Source of the DNA: a virus
Direction: 5' to 3' (one strand)
DNA length: 36,308 bases
Virus record (IMG/VR): IMGVR_UViG_3300025128_000143
Coordinates: 1-36,308 of that record
In this document: positions 1 through 8,281 of the stretch, in pieces
How positions within the stretch are numbered: the first letter of the stretch is position 1
How the letters are laid out: each line of letters begins with the position of its first letter
Notes under the pieces: model-generated
Told to the model about the DNA's origin: nothing
The model's database searches: none
What the model saw: the letters and a program-made list of their open reading frames with translations, nothing else
Program-made: the position numbers and the translations under genes

Positions 1-1
1 G

Positions 2-151
2 AAGAACGCAACGCCGCAGAACGAGGTCAACGTCATCGGTCAGTTGATTCAGCAGGCTGTAGTAGGTGACATGGCGCCCAAGCAGATAGACGAGGTAATC
101 GACTTGGACTCTATAGTGATGCCCAAGACGAAGGTAGTGAATGGACGATAA
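2..151 (+). CDS. 3' end of a gene upstream of the large terminase (possible small terminase subunit)
   Basis: Only the last 49 codons are inside the window. The frame is open from base 2 and ends with TAA at 149-151. The visible part contains a short helix-like stretch (QLIQQAV) and a Lys/Val-rich end (KTKVVNGR). I recognise no domain. The stop lies 11 bases inside the next gene, which suggests translational coupling to the large terminase. Tailed phages usually carry the small terminase subunit, the protein that recognises phage DNA for packaging, directly before the large one. That identity is inferred from position alone. The frame is too short to appear among longer open frames, but it is continuous and correctly placed. 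Confidence 0.55.
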   Translation, partial: KNATPQNEVNVIGQLIQQAVVGDMAPKQIDEVIDLDSIVMPKTKVVNGR

Positions 152-1871
152 CGCTGCCGCACTGAAGGCGCTTGAGTGGTTGCGCGACCCGAGGAGTTCT
201 CTTCTTTCTCTTGGGCAAGTGCATGACCAGAAGACGGGGCAGTTCGTAAAGTACGCTCCCGACCGTCTGACGCATACATTGCAGCAGGGCATTCTTGACT
301 ATGCTTCAGCGCCCCCACGTACAAGTAGCGGGCAGACGAAGTTCTTAACGGTGCTCACAGCACGGCAGATGGGGAAGAGTCTATCGAGTGAGTACGTGTT
401 GTACCCGAAAGCGGCGTATCAGCCGGGGCATGACCACGTATGTATTGCAGATACGCGCGACCGGGCGGAATATCTCCACAAACGGGTCCACCACTTGCAC
501 GAGCGCTGGCCTACGGCGTTGAGGTCGGAGACATTAGCGACGCGAGAGACGAGACAGCTAACTTTTCATCCCAGGCAGGGTGGAAAAATGCGCGTTTTGT
601 CTGCGGAGGCGGGGACGGTGGGTGTCGGACAGTCGCCTGACAGCTTTCATGCATCGGAATGTGCGTTTTGGGCTGATTTTGCAGGCTCGATGTTCCTTAT
701 TTGGCCTTCTTTGATGAATAGGGACCACGCATTGGCGATTTTCGAGTGTACTCCGTGGGAAGCTAACGGCGATTGGCATCATCATTGCCTCGAAGCTAAA
801 CGGGGTGCGGGAAGGCATTGTTACGTCTTTGCCCCATTTTGGGACGGCGTTTTGAACGAACGTCCCTGGGCAAAAGACGATGTACTGGAAAATGAGGAGA
901 TTGCCCTCTTAAACCAGTACGGAGAGTCCGGATTGAGGAAGGAGCACCTCGCATTCCGGCGTCTGATGATGGATACCGACGTTAAAATCCGTCGAAATCC
1001 CGAACTCTTCCGAGTTTTCTACCCATTCGACGATATCAGTTGCTGGATTACAGCATCGAACGCAGCGATTCCTGCTGGTGCGATAGAGAAGCATAAGAAC
1101 AGTCCGGATTTGGTCGATTGGAACCCCGTGATGGGCTACCAAGAGTATGAGGCTCCACAGCCCGATGCCCTTTATGTCCTTGGGGCCGATCCTTGCGGCC
1201 ATGCCGCACGCGACCATGCATCCTTTCAGGTCCTAAAATGCTATGACGGCGAATGGACACAGGTGGCAACGTATGCAGAACACAGCGAACCCATTGTTTT
1301 CAGTAACAAAATCGTGGAGATTGCGACCCGCTACAATAAAGCGATGGTCGTTGTCGAATCCAATGGAGTTGGACAATCCGTCCTCGCGTTGCTTCGAGAC
1401 TGGGACTATCGAAACCTGTTCTATGAAAAGCTCAAGCGACCTGGCTTCACTACGACAAGTAAAAGCTTGGACCAGTCGTTGGGATGGTTAGTTGATGGCC
1501 TGCTTGATGAACTGGTGTTGTACGATAAGGATTTGATCGACCAGTTGATGTCGTACAAGAACGACAAGCGCATTGAGGAGAACCCGAACAGCGAGATTAT
1601 GCGGGGGAGTTCATCGAGACGCCGCCGTGACCGCCACCACTGGGACAAGGTGAGCGCTTTGATGATGGCGTTGGCCGGAGTGCGACAACTGCCGAGACGG
1701 CAAAAGCCACAAGCAGAACGGCTTGAAGAGAACGTGGTACTGTTCCCATCGTGGGACGCATGGAACGATTACCAAAATAAGGCAAACGCTGATAAGCGGA
1801 AAAGAGAAGCCGGTTCTTCATTACGGAAGTCCCACGGTGCTTGGTATAACAAAGGCCCACGGAGGCGGTAG
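141..1871 (+). CDS. terL: Terminase large subunit (DNA packaging ATPase/nuclease)
   Basis: This 576-residue protein has the size and two-domain layout of phage large terminases, which pump DNA into the prohead through the portal and cut it. The N-terminal ATPase domain has a Walker A-type loop at residues 74-80 (ARQMGKS) and a Walker B-like strand ending Ser172-Glu173 (HASECAFW), a form I recall from several terminase families. The C-terminal RNase H-fold nuclease shows the expected acidic residues: Asp350 (GADPCG), Glu406 (VVVESNG) and Asp502 (HWDKVSAL). The tail beyond about residue 515 is highly basic. It overlaps the preceding gene by 11 bases and is followed by an HNH gene and the portal, the standard packaging order. 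I see no frameshift. Confidence 0.93.
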   Translation: MDDNAAALKALEWLRDPRSSLLSLGQVHDQKTGQFVKYAPDRLTHTLQQGILDYASAPPRTSSGQTKFLTVLTARQMGKSLSSEYVLYPKAAYQPGHDHVCIADTRDRAEYLHKRVHHLHERWPTALRSETLATRETRQLTFHPRQGGKMRVLSAEAGTVGVGQSPDSFHASECAFWADFAGSMFLIWPSLMNRDHALAIFECTPWEANGDWHHHCLEAKRGAGRHCYVFAPFWDGVLNERPWAKDDVLENEEIALLNQYGESGLRKEHLAFRRLMMDTDVKIRRNPELFRVFYPFDDISCWITASNAAIPAGAIEKHKNSPDLVDWNPVMGYQEYEAPQPDALYVLGADPCGHAARDHASFQVLKCYDGEWTQVATYAEHSEPIVFSNKIVEIATRYNKAMVVVESNGVGQSVLALLRDWDYRNLFYEKLKRPGFTTTSKSLDQSLGWLVDGLLDELVLYDKDLIDQLMSYKNDKRIEENPNSEIMRGSSSRRRRDRHHWDKVSALMMALAGVRQLPRRQKPQAERLEENVVLFPSWDAWNDYQNKANADKRKREAGSSLRKSHGAWYNKGPRRR

Positions 1872-1874
1872 CTG

Positions 1875-2117
1875 ATGGCACGCAACTACAGAGAAGAGTA
1901 CCTCCGTGACCATTGTAGTGAAACAGCCAAGAAGCGTCGTGCTCGTTGTAACAAACTACGGAGAGAAGCATTACGGAAGGGGCTTGTTGCGAAGGGTGAT
2001 GGGAAAGAGATCGACCACTGCGTTCCGATGTCCAAGGGCGGTTCGGATAGTTCTTCCAACACCCGCATTGTAAGCCGCGCCACAAACCGGAAGAAGCAGG
2101 ATAAGCGTTCAGCATAG
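1875..2117 (+). CDS. HNH endonuclease
   Basis: An 80-residue, very basic protein. The second half carries an HNH-type nuclease motif: Asp47-His48 (EIDHCVP), a Gly-Gly turn, Asn62 (SNTR) and Asn71 (ATNRKK). HNH enzymes use this beta-beta-alpha metal fold to nick or cut DNA. The Cys pairs that stabilise many HNH proteins are not obviously present. The first 45 residues are almost all Arg/Lys/Glu helix. A Shine-Dalgarno-like GGAGG lies about 10 bases before the ATG. It sits between large terminase and portal. In several phages an HNH protein beside the terminase assists packaging-linked cleavage, so it may be a packaging factor rather than a selfish homing enzyme. That choice is inference. Confidence 0.8.
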   Translation: MARNYREEYLRDHCSETAKKRRARCNKLRREALRKGLVAKGDGKEIDHCVPMSKGGSDSSSNTRIVSRATNRKKQDKRSA

Positions 2118-2134
2118 CGCTACAGGAATAACTA

Positions 2135-3913
2135 ATGGCATTAACAGGCAATCAAATCAGCGAACTCATCGGAGTTCACAAGTCCCGCAGCAGCCGCGAA
2201 CGCAGCCAATGGGACCGTTATCTCCGTTGGTACCGTTCCCAGTATTGGGGCCCTACACCGGACATGGCGTTTGATCGCACTTCTGATCAACAGGTATCTG
2301 TTGAGACAAACTACCCCTATGCCTTTATCGACTCGATGGTATCGAGCATCGTGCCCCCGAACCCACAAGTAAGCGTCGTTCCTCGGGCACCGAAGGTGGC
2401 GGAGAGCGCGAAGTACCGGCAGGCGCTGGTTAACGATGTGTTCCATCGCAACCGGATGGCGCAACACCTTTGGCGTTTGTCTACTTACGCCTCTGTATGT
2501 GGCCGTGGTGTGATGAAGGCAGTGTGGCGTTTTGAGAAGCAGTCGGTAGAATACCGCGTCATCGACCCGCGTTTCATCTGGTTTGATCTATCCGCAGAGA
2601 AGTGGGAAGACATCAAATACGTGATCGAGGTCACCGCGCTTACGAAGGCCGAGTTTGAGCGCCGCGCGAAGTCACCGCTTGACCCGAAGAAGCCACGCGG
2701 AAAGAAGCGTTATGCTCCCGAGGTTGCAAAGCGCGCCGAGTTCGGTAGTTACCCGACGTGGCTCAAGCCTGCATTGAAGGACGCGCAGCAGATTAACAGT
2801 GAGGTCTTTGATTGGGTCATCGTATATGAAATCTACGACCTGACTTCGAATCTGTACTACCATTATCTTGAAGACATGCCGGAGCCCTTGTTTAAGGGAG
2901 ACCTACCGTATCGGTTTGTAAAGAATCCATACCGTTTGCTGACGTTTAACGACAATCTCCAGAGTCTTGAAGGGATTAGCGACATCCAAATCATCGACCG
3001 TCAGCAGCAGATGCTGAACGAGTTGGACACATTGGAGCTTCGTCACGCCCAGGCAACAATCCCCGTCACGCTTTTCCATGCAGGGATGGTAGATAATCCC
3101 ACGGCTTTCGCGAACAATCTGATGGAAGCGACCTCTCCAGGCGATGCTGTTGCGTTGAATGCGCGTCCTGGGGTTGGGATTGGAGATGTAGTTGCGCATA
3201 CTCCGACAGCGGTGCTTTCTCCGAGTTTCGACAAGATGCGAGAGCGGTTAATCCGTTCAATCGAGTTTGCGCTTGGTCTGCCGCAATACGCCCGTGGCGT
3301 CGTCGGTGTGGCAGATGTGGCTACGGAAGTGGCGTTGGCAGACCAAGCCATTCGAACTCGGAATGGCCGAAGGTTACAAGCCATCCAATCATTATTGGAG
3401 TGGGCAGCGAAGGCGACCGTGGGGCTTTATGAAGAGTTCCTACCTTCCGATTCACAGCTTCCGATTCGCCTTACGGGTCGGCGCGAGTCGCTGATGGTGA
3501 CCCGAAGCAGCCTTGCAGCACGCCACCCAGGCAAGAAATACGCACAAGAGCCGATGGATTACGACTATGAAGTCGTACCATTCTCTCCCACGGAAAACAG
3601 CCGAGTGATTCAGTTGAAGAACTTGAGTCAGGTACTCGACCTCTTCTTACAGAGTCCCGATGTAGATAAGCGAGCGCTTATGGAGATGCTCACCGACCTC
3701 CTTAACCTTGATGCGAGCCTGCTTCGAGACGAGGAAGAGGTAGCAGCAGAACAGCAAGCGATGGCCGCAGCGGCAGCGCCCCCAGCAGGAGGCGCACCTA
3801 TGGGAGCACCACCACCTGGGCCAGAAGGGGTCGCAGGTCCCGGCGGCGTTATTCCAGGAGCCCCCACAGTCCCCATTCCGCCTCTCCCCGTTGGCGGCCC
3901 AGGAGTAGGATAA
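2135..3913 (+). CDS. Portal protein (head-tail connector ring)
   Basis: This 592-residue protein sits directly after the packaging genes and before scaffold and capsid, where the portal is expected. Portals form a dodecameric ring at one capsid vertex through which DNA enters and leaves. The N-terminus is rich in aromatic and basic residues (WDRYLRWYRSQYWG), and the centre contains helix-rich stretches typical of portals, such as IIDRQQQMLNELDTLELRH followed by a long segment leading to SIEFALGLPQYARGV. The last 60 or so residues are Ala/Gly/Pro-rich (AAAAAPPAGGAPMGA), probably disordered. No cysteine motif or catalytic signature is seen. The length lies within the usual portal range. Identity rests on position, length and general pattern. 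Confidence 0.85.
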   Translation: MALTGNQISELIGVHKSRSSRERSQWDRYLRWYRSQYWGPTPDMAFDRTSDQQVSVETNYPYAFIDSMVSSIVPPNPQVSVVPRAPKVAESAKYRQALVNDVFHRNRMAQHLWRLSTYASVCGRGVMKAVWRFEKQSVEYRVIDPRFIWFDLSAEKWEDIKYVIEVTALTKAEFERRAKSPLDPKKPRGKKRYAPEVAKRAEFGSYPTWLKPALKDAQQINSEVFDWVIVYEIYDLTSNLYYHYLEDMPEPLFKGDLPYRFVKNPYRLLTFNDNLQSLEGISDIQIIDRQQQMLNELDTLELRHAQATIPVTLFHAGMVDNPTAFANNLMEATSPGDAVALNARPGVGIGDVVAHTPTAVLSPSFDKMRERLIRSIEFALGLPQYARGVVGVADVATEVALADQAIRTRNGRRLQAIQSLLEWAAKATVGLYEEFLPSDSQLPIRLTGRRESLMVTRSSLAARHPGKKYAQEPMDYDYEVVPFSPTENSRVIQLKNLSQVLDLFLQSPDVDKRALMEMLTDLLNLDASLLRDEEEVAAEQQAMAAAAAPPAGGAPMGAPPPGPEGVAGPGGVIPGAPTVPIPPLPVGGPGVG

Positions 3914-3914
3914 G

Positions 3915-4889
3915 ATGGCAACATTATCAGAGCGGAAAGCAGAGTTGCGTAAGCTTTATGCAATAAGAGATCATAAACGGAAGTTGGGCCAACCTACGGA
4001 CGACATCGATAGTCAGATCATTGCAGCGAGACGTGCTTGGAATGTCACAGAGCCGCATCCCAGCGATGGCGATGCGGTTATAACGAGGGAGCAGATGGTT
4101 GGGATGCCTGCTTCGCCGACCTCTATGCGTAGTCCAGTAACTCTCGGGCCAGCAGAGGCGGTAGAAAAGGGCGAGAAGGGGCCGAGAAGAGTCGCAGAAG
4201 AGAGGCTACAGGCCGCCCAAGCTGCTTATGACGCAAACCGAACATCGAAGAAAGTTGAAGATGAGCTTAAAACTGCTAAAAGAAGCTACGACGCCCTTCT
4301 GGGCAGAAGGATCGAGGGTGTGGGGGGCCGCTTTGGTCAAGCAACGCCTCCAAAAGACTTTAAGGGGAAAGTCGGCGATGCTCCCGAAGATCTCTCGGCT
4401 GAAGAAGCAGAGATTGCCGACATTGTGGGATCTCGTAAGATTGGTGAGACAGGCATTGTCAAGGCAGGCTCAAGCGCGATCACCCCGAGACCTTCGATAG
4501 AAGCGCAAAGGGGGCTGGACAGGGCTGCTGCTTTGCAAGAGCAGATTGCTCAAAGAGAGCGGGAGCAAGAGGCTTTCGCTGCCCAGCAAGGGGGTGCCCC
4601 GGCACCCGGTGACCCCGGAGAGGATACACTCCAAGATGTACTCCGGCAGGGCGGGTTTAGGGGCGACGGAGGAGAAATCTTCGAGGGAGGGGAGCCGCCT
4701 AAACAGCGGTTCTACCGCCACCTACCTCCCCAGGTAGCAGTTGAGCCCACTCTTGGGCCAGCACCAGCACCAGCACCAAAAGAAGAGCCAACAGTCCGCG
4801 AACAAACACAGGGCGCGGCAAAGAATGCGCTTAATAATGCGGGCAAAGCAGCCAAGCGCAAAGCATATGAAGCAGCGGGGATATTCTAA
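3915..4889 (+). CDS. Head-region protein of unknown function, low complexity and charged
   Basis: A 324-residue protein starting one base after the portal stop. It is rich in Ala, Glu, Lys, Arg and Pro. The N-terminus is a basic helix (SERKAELRKLYAIRDHKRK). A coiled-coil-like stretch lies near residues 90-130 (ERLQAAQAAYDANR) and another near 200-220 (LQEQIAQREREQEAF). The C-terminal part has Ala-Pro repeats (GPAPAPAPKEE) and ends in an Ala/Lys helix. I recognise no domain. Between portal and scaffold, candidates are a minor head protein or an assembly factor. There is no visible protease signature (no clear Ser-His pair), so I do not call it a maturation protease. The next gene starts on the last base of its stop codon (TAATG). 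Confidence 0.7.
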   Translation: MATLSERKAELRKLYAIRDHKRKLGQPTDDIDSQIIAARRAWNVTEPHPSDGDAVITREQMVGMPASPTSMRSPVTLGPAEAVEKGEKGPRRVAEERLQAAQAAYDANRTSKKVEDELKTAKRSYDALLGRRIEGVGGRFGQATPPKDFKGKVGDAPEDLSAEEAEIADIVGSRKIGETGIVKAGSSAITPRPSIEAQRGLDRAAALQEQIAQREREQEAFAAQQGGAPAPGDPGEDTLQDVLRQGGFRGDGGEIFEGGEPPKQRFYRHLPPQVAVEPTLGPAPAPAPKEEPTVREQTQGAAKNALNNAGKAAKRKAYEAAGIF

Positions 4890-5299
4890 TGCCTATTTAC
4901 AGTATCGATTGTCCTGAATGTGGAGTCATCGAAGACTTCCTTTCTTTTGAAATCACCGACAGCACGCACCCTTGCCCAGACTGCGGGACAACCTCTCCGA
5001 AGCTTGCGTCTGCTTGTGTGACAGTGGGGCCGATGCCCTCAAAGCCAATCCAGTCAAACAGTGCTGGCATTTCCATCGAAAGCAACTCGCAACTTCGGGC
5101 ATATAAAGAGCAGAACCCGAATGCGAACTTCGTAGATACTTCTTCTGCGTATTGGAAGCAGAAGAAAGAACGTCTTGCGGAACGCCGAGAGACTTCGATC
5201 AAGAAGCAAGGCTATAAAGATTTCCAAGAATATAAGACCGAAAAACGAAAGGAAGTCGGTCGTACTCCCGTTACTCCCAAAATCCAAGTTGGAGGCTGA
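4889..5299 (+). CDS. Zinc-ribbon (FmdB-like) protein in the head gene cluster
   Basis: A 136-residue protein that begins MPIYSIDCPECG. The first 35 residues hold two CxxC pairs (Cys8/Cys11 and Cys29/Cys32) spaced as in FmdB-type zinc ribbons, whose usual start is MPIYEYxCxxC. A zinc ion is expected to be held by these four cysteines. The remaining 100 residues are charged and helical (KQKKERLAERRE, YKDFQEYKTEKRKE), a tail not found in the short bacterial FmdB proteins. Its ATG overlaps the stop of the preceding gene. FmdB proteins were named as putative regulators, but their function is poorly known. The head-gene location could mean a structural or assembly role. A second, shorter FmdB-like protein is encoded at 29754-29957. 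Confidence 0.75.
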   Translation: MPIYSIDCPECGVIEDFLSFEITDSTHPCPDCGTTSPKLASACVTVGPMPSKPIQSNSAGISIESNSQLRAYKEQNPNANFVDTSSAYWKQKKERLAERRETSIKKQGYKDFQEYKTEKRKEVGRTPVTPKIQVGG

Positions 5300-5300
5300 A

Positions 5301-5786
5301 ATGGCCGAACTCCCCCCTCCCGAAGAACTCGAACAGATGAGCATGGAAGAGCTTGACGCTCTTGCAGCACAAGTAGCCGGAGGAGCACCTCTTCCTGGGC
5401 CAATGGATCCTGCAATGGCAGAGCCGATGCCTGAAGCTCCGATGGAAGAAGCTCCGATGGAAGAGCTTCCTGGTACGGAAGCGCCCCCGATGACGGGTGT
5501 TGAGGAAGCGCTTGCAGGTATCCTTTCTGCAACAGCGGATGCTTCAACGGTTGTACAGCAGCTTCGTGAAGCTGGTTTTAAGATTGTTCCGGCAGACGGA
5601 CCTTCGGACGACCAGATGGAGGCCATGACTCCTGAAGCGGAAGAAGAGGCTTCGGCAGCGGCTGAACTGGTTGATGGTGCTGAAGAGGTAGGAGATGCCG
5701 CTGAAGAAGAGGACGATGAGAAACCCAAAAACATGAAAGAGCGTCGTCAGCGTGCGGCGCGCAATGCGCTTGAAAAAGGCGCGTAG
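5301..5786 (+). CDS. Acidic head-region protein of unknown function
   Basis: A 161-residue, strongly acidic protein rich in Glu, Ala, Met and Pro. I place the start at the ATG at 5301 because GGAGG at 5291-5295 precedes it at good spacing and the gene then follows the zinc-ribbon stop by one base; the open frame continues upstream but only inside the previous gene. It contains EAPMEE twice, encoded by a 15-base tandem repeat, then a helical middle (EEALAGILSATADASTVVQQL) and a Glu/Ala-rich region before a basic end (MKERRQRAARNALEKG). Acidic, helical proteins between portal and capsid are often scaffolds or assembly partners; the better scaffold candidate is the next gene. No specific domain is recognised. 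Confidence 0.7.
   Translation: MAELPPPEELEQMSMEELDALAAQVAGGAPLPGPMDPAMAEPMPEAPMEEAPMEELPGTEAPPMTGVEEALAGILSATADASTVVQQLREAGFKIVPADGPSDDQMEAMTPEAEEEASAAAELVDGAEEVGDAAEEEDDEKPKNMKERRQRAARNALEKGA
5436..5465 (+). repeat. 15-base tandem repeat inside the acidic head gene
   Basis: The unit GCTCCGATGGAAGAA occurs at 5436-5450 and again at 5451-5465 with a single change in the last base. It encodes Ala-Pro-Met-Glu-Glu twice. It is in frame, so copy-number changes would not break the gene. This is a minor local duplication. Confidence 0.85.
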
Positions 5787-5795
5787 GAGCCACAG

Positions 5796-6659
5796 ATGAG
5801 TGAAGTTGCCACAACTGAAACCACTTCCACTGAAGATGACGCACCAGTAGAAGTTTCCTCCGAATCCAGTTCGGGGGGAGCTTCTTCTGACGCATCTGCG
5901 GGCGCACCGGAAACCTCGGCGGACGCCTCTACAAACGGGTCGGATAGTTTCGACTTCTCTGGTTGGGACGGTGCGGAAGAGTCTTTGCCGGATTCATACC
6001 GTCCCGTCTATACGAACATTAACGAGCGGCTGAATACTGGCGTTAATGATCTGCGTGAAGGCTTACGCCGCGACCGCGAGATTTACCAGGCACTTCTTGA
6101 TGGAGAGGATGTAGCGGGTAAGCAAGCAGAAGAGCTAAAAACCCTACGCGCCGAGTTGGAGGGCTTACAGACAAACTCTTCTTCCTGGGCAGAAGAGAAG
6201 ACGGGATTTGAATCCCAGATTTCGGAGTTAAGCGGTAAGCTCAACCAGCTTCAGGATGCCGAACAGGCTGCTGTAGACGAGTGGGCGCGCGGATTCCAAC
6301 AGCAGCATGAACAGATTCTATCGGATGAGAAAGTAAAAGCCGATTTTGTTGCGATGTTGGAAGCGGGGGTTGATCCCGAAGTTGGGATCGAGCTTATTCA
6401 AGTGCCGGAAGCCATATCTAATAAGGCTTTACAGTACATGAGTGACGGTGTTCCCGGTAGTTATGCACTGCGGCTGGCAAAAAACGAAGCACAAGAAGCA
6501 GAAATAGTTGAGCCTCGGCCAGCAGCACAGTTGACCGCAGGAGCCACCCCCGCTACAGTTCCAAATAGTTCGGAGAAATCTATTACTTCGAACACTTTTT
6601 CCATTAGGGATGTTCGTCGTTTGGCGGCAACCCGAGCTTATAAAAAGCGTACTGGATAA
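5796..6659 (+). CDS. Capsid scaffolding protein
   Basis: A 287-residue protein immediately before the major capsid gene, the classic scaffold position. Residues 1-60 are Ser/Thr/Glu/Ala-rich and probably disordered. Residues from about 75 to 165 form a coiled-coil-like region (KQAEELKTLRAELEGLQ, ESQISELSGKLNQLQDAEQAA). The C-terminal 30 residues are basic (SIRDVRRLAATRAYKKRTG), like the basic helix-turn-helix end by which scaffolds bind coat protein in P22-type phages. Scaffold directs assembly of the prohead and is then lost or degraded. Identity rests on position, acidic coiled-coil body and basic tail. The spacing to the capsid start is 28 bases, with GAGGAG at 6675-6680 serving the capsid gene. 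Confidence 0.82.
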   Translation: MSEVATTETTSTEDDAPVEVSSESSSGGASSDASAGAPETSADASTNGSDSFDFSGWDGAEESLPDSYRPVYTNINERLNTGVNDLREGLRRDREIYQALLDGEDVAGKQAEELKTLRAELEGLQTNSSSWAEEKTGFESQISELSGKLNQLQDAEQAAVDEWARGFQQQHEQILSDEKVKADFVAMLEAGVDPEVGIELIQVPEAISNKALQYMSDGVPGSYALRLAKNEAQEAEIVEPRPAAQLTAGATPATVPNSSEKSITSNTFSIRDVRRLAATRAYKKRTG

Positions 6660-6687
6660 CTTCCACAGCCAAGTGAGGAGATAACTC

Positions 6688-7764
6688 ATGGCCATTTCCC
6701 CCGAAGTGCTGAATGATGCGCTTCAGGAGCTTGCTCCGACGTATTCCAACCTGTTCGAACGTTTCTCTCCCGTTCTTCAAAAGATCGTGGACAAGGGAAA
6801 CATCGAGCGTAATCGCGTTCGCGGTCCTTTTAAGGAGTTCCGTGTTGTCACTGACGGTCCAGGTGATGTCACCCAGATCATAGACGGTGGCGAGATTCTC
6901 GCTTCTACGCGCAAGGACATTACGGCCAAGGGCAGCACCTATGGTGCGCGCTTGATCTACAGTTTCCTTGTTCCGGACAAGGATATGGCGGAAGCAACCG
7001 GACCTGCTGATGTCGAGCACATCATTAAGCAGTACCCGGAAGCGGGGTTGATGGACTTCCACCAACGTATCGCCAAGCAGCTTATGAACGGTAACGGAAC
7101 CAACGTTGGTGGTTTCCTTACGTTCAACGGCGACACGACTTACGCCTCGCAAGACGGTACGAACCGTGCCGGTGCTTTCGAGTTTGACACTGAAGCATCT
7201 CAAACCGATGCAGTTTTTGGTCTTACCAAGAACACGGTTTCGGGATGGTTCAACGGCTACCGTGACATCTCTTCGATGGCTTCGGATGGTATTTCCAAGC
7301 TTCGCCAGGCATACTTCGGCGCTTCCCGTCGCGGCAAGATGAGCGGTCCGGTTGACCTTCTTCTCGCTGACGAACTCTCCTACACCAACTACATCGACCT
7401 TCTGGATGATCGCATCATCGTCGAAGATTCGGTGAAGGGTGAAGGCGGAGCGGAAGACTTGAAGCAGGGAATCAAGTTCCTCGCTGCAACGATGTTCCTC
7501 GAAGAGTTCCTTGAGCCGACTGATACGGCTGTCTTCAGTGCAGCAGCACAAGACGGTGTGATCTACGGATTGAAGACCTCGACGTGGCACGCTTACACCC
7601 TGGGCTCGGATGCCAAGATGGAAACGACTGGCGACTTCGCCATTCGTGGCCCGCTTCGTCGTCCCGACATGGATGCTCACCAGTTCGAGTACGTCCTTTA
7701 CATGGGTATGTACTGTGACATGCTTTCCGCTAACTTCGCCGTAACCGGCGGACGCATCCCGTAA
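6688..7764 (+). CDS. Major capsid protein
   Basis: A 358-residue protein preceded by a strong ribosome-binding site (GAGGAG, 7 bases before ATG), as expected for the most abundant virion protein. Position after scaffold and before tail genes fits the coat protein, which probably has the HK97 fold used by tailed phages. Supporting patterns are a helical N-terminus (PEVLNDALQELAPTYSNLFERF), a central segment with Gly/Asn turns (LMNGNGTNVGGFLTFNGD) and a C-terminal strand-rich end (FEYVLYMGMYCDMLSANF). Codon choice looks more biased toward C- and T-ending codons than in its neighbours, consistent with high expression. No decoration or protease domain is fused to it. Confidence 0.88.
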   Translation: MAISPEVLNDALQELAPTYSNLFERFSPVLQKIVDKGNIERNRVRGPFKEFRVVTDGPGDVTQIIDGGEILASTRKDITAKGSTYGARLIYSFLVPDKDMAEATGPADVEHIIKQYPEAGLMDFHQRIAKQLMNGNGTNVGGFLTFNGDTTYASQDGTNRAGAFEFDTEASQTDAVFGLTKNTVSGWFNGYRDISSMASDGISKLRQAYFGASRRGKMSGPVDLLLADELSYTNYIDLLDDRIIVEDSVKGEGGAEDLKQGIKFLAATMFLEEFLEPTDTAVFSAAAQDGVIYGLKTSTWHAYTLGSDAKMETTGDFAIRGPLRRPDMDAHQFEYVLYMGMYCDMLSANFAVTGGRIP

Positions 7765-7774
7765 GGAGTTTACA

Positions 7775-8269
7775 ATGCCTACAAACGCTTTTCCATCAAC
7801 TATTACGCAAGTAGATACCGCTGCTCGTTTCCCCCTGGGCTACGAAGTGACTGTTCCGGCTAAAGGTGCAGGCACTACGGCTGACCGGGGTGAGCAGGTT
7901 TGGATCTACGTCTTCAACGATGATGCCGCCTGGGCAGAAGGCATCGTAGTCATGCGCGATGCTACTACCGTTACTTATGATGGCGTGCTTTCGACAGCGG
8001 CTGTTCCTGCTATTAGGCTTCTCGGCGTTGCCCAACATGTTATCGCTGGTGGAAGTTACGGCTTCATTTTGAAGCGAGGAATCGGCGAAGTCCAAGCAGA
8101 CGATACTGGTAACGATCAAGCAGACGATCCTTTGGTTACCCGAGGTGCAGTCGGTCGAGCAGACGTTATGGCTGCTGGTGAAGAACATTGTGTCTTTGCC
8201 TTCTCGACAGAGAACGCTGGCGCTTCAGCGGGCGATAAAATGACCTGCATGATCAACTGCCCCGGATAA
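7775..8269 (+). CDS. Probable capsid decoration/stabilising protein
   Basis: A 164-residue protein beginning 10 bases after the capsid stop, behind an AAGGAG site. It looks like an all-beta protein with Gly turns (LLGVAQHVIAGGSYGFIL, VFAFSTENAGASAGD). The middle contains an RGIGEVQAD segment, a pattern I associate with small head proteins that trimerise on the capsid surface; a DUF2190-like fold is possible. Decoration proteins bind outside the expanded head and reinforce it. The call comes from location, size and beta-rich composition. The protein encoded at 23267-23941 has a similar general pattern. No catalytic motif is visible. Confidence 0.6.
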   Translation: MPTNAFPSTITQVDTAARFPLGYEVTVPAKGAGTTADRGEQVWIYVFNDDAAWAEGIVVMRDATTVTYDGVLSTAAVPAIRLLGVAQHVIAGGSYGFILKRGIGEVQADDTGNDQADDPLVTRGAVGRADVMAAGEEHCVFAFSTENAGASAGDKMTCMINCPG

Positions 8270-8281
8270 AGGACGTAGCCC

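Noticed and set aside
141-1871. Terminase Walker B with Ser-Glu rather than Asp-Glu
   Set aside because: The form Ser-Glu before an Ala-Phe-Trp-like end is, to my knowledge, common in one group of phage terminases, so I do not treat it as a defect.
1597-2151. 184-codon - strand frame opposite the end of the terminase gene and the HNH gene
   Set aside because: No ribosome-binding site, no supporting neighbour, and the composition is that of an antisense shadow.
5175-5300. Upstream extension of the acidic head gene
   Set aside because: The extension lies wholly within the zinc-ribbon gene in another frame. GGAGG before the ATG at 5301 is a much better start.
5054-5734. 226-codon Ser/Ala-rich open frame on the - strand opposite the zinc-ribbon and acidic head genes
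   Set aside because: The Ser runs are the complement of Glu and Ala codons in the real genes; there is no ribosome-binding site and no leftward neighbour.
6604-7680. Long open frame (358 codons) on the - strand opposite the major capsid gene
   Set aside because: It mirrors the capsid gene almost exactly, has no ribosome-binding site, and its predicted product lacks domain features. It is explained by the strong codon bias of the capsid gene.
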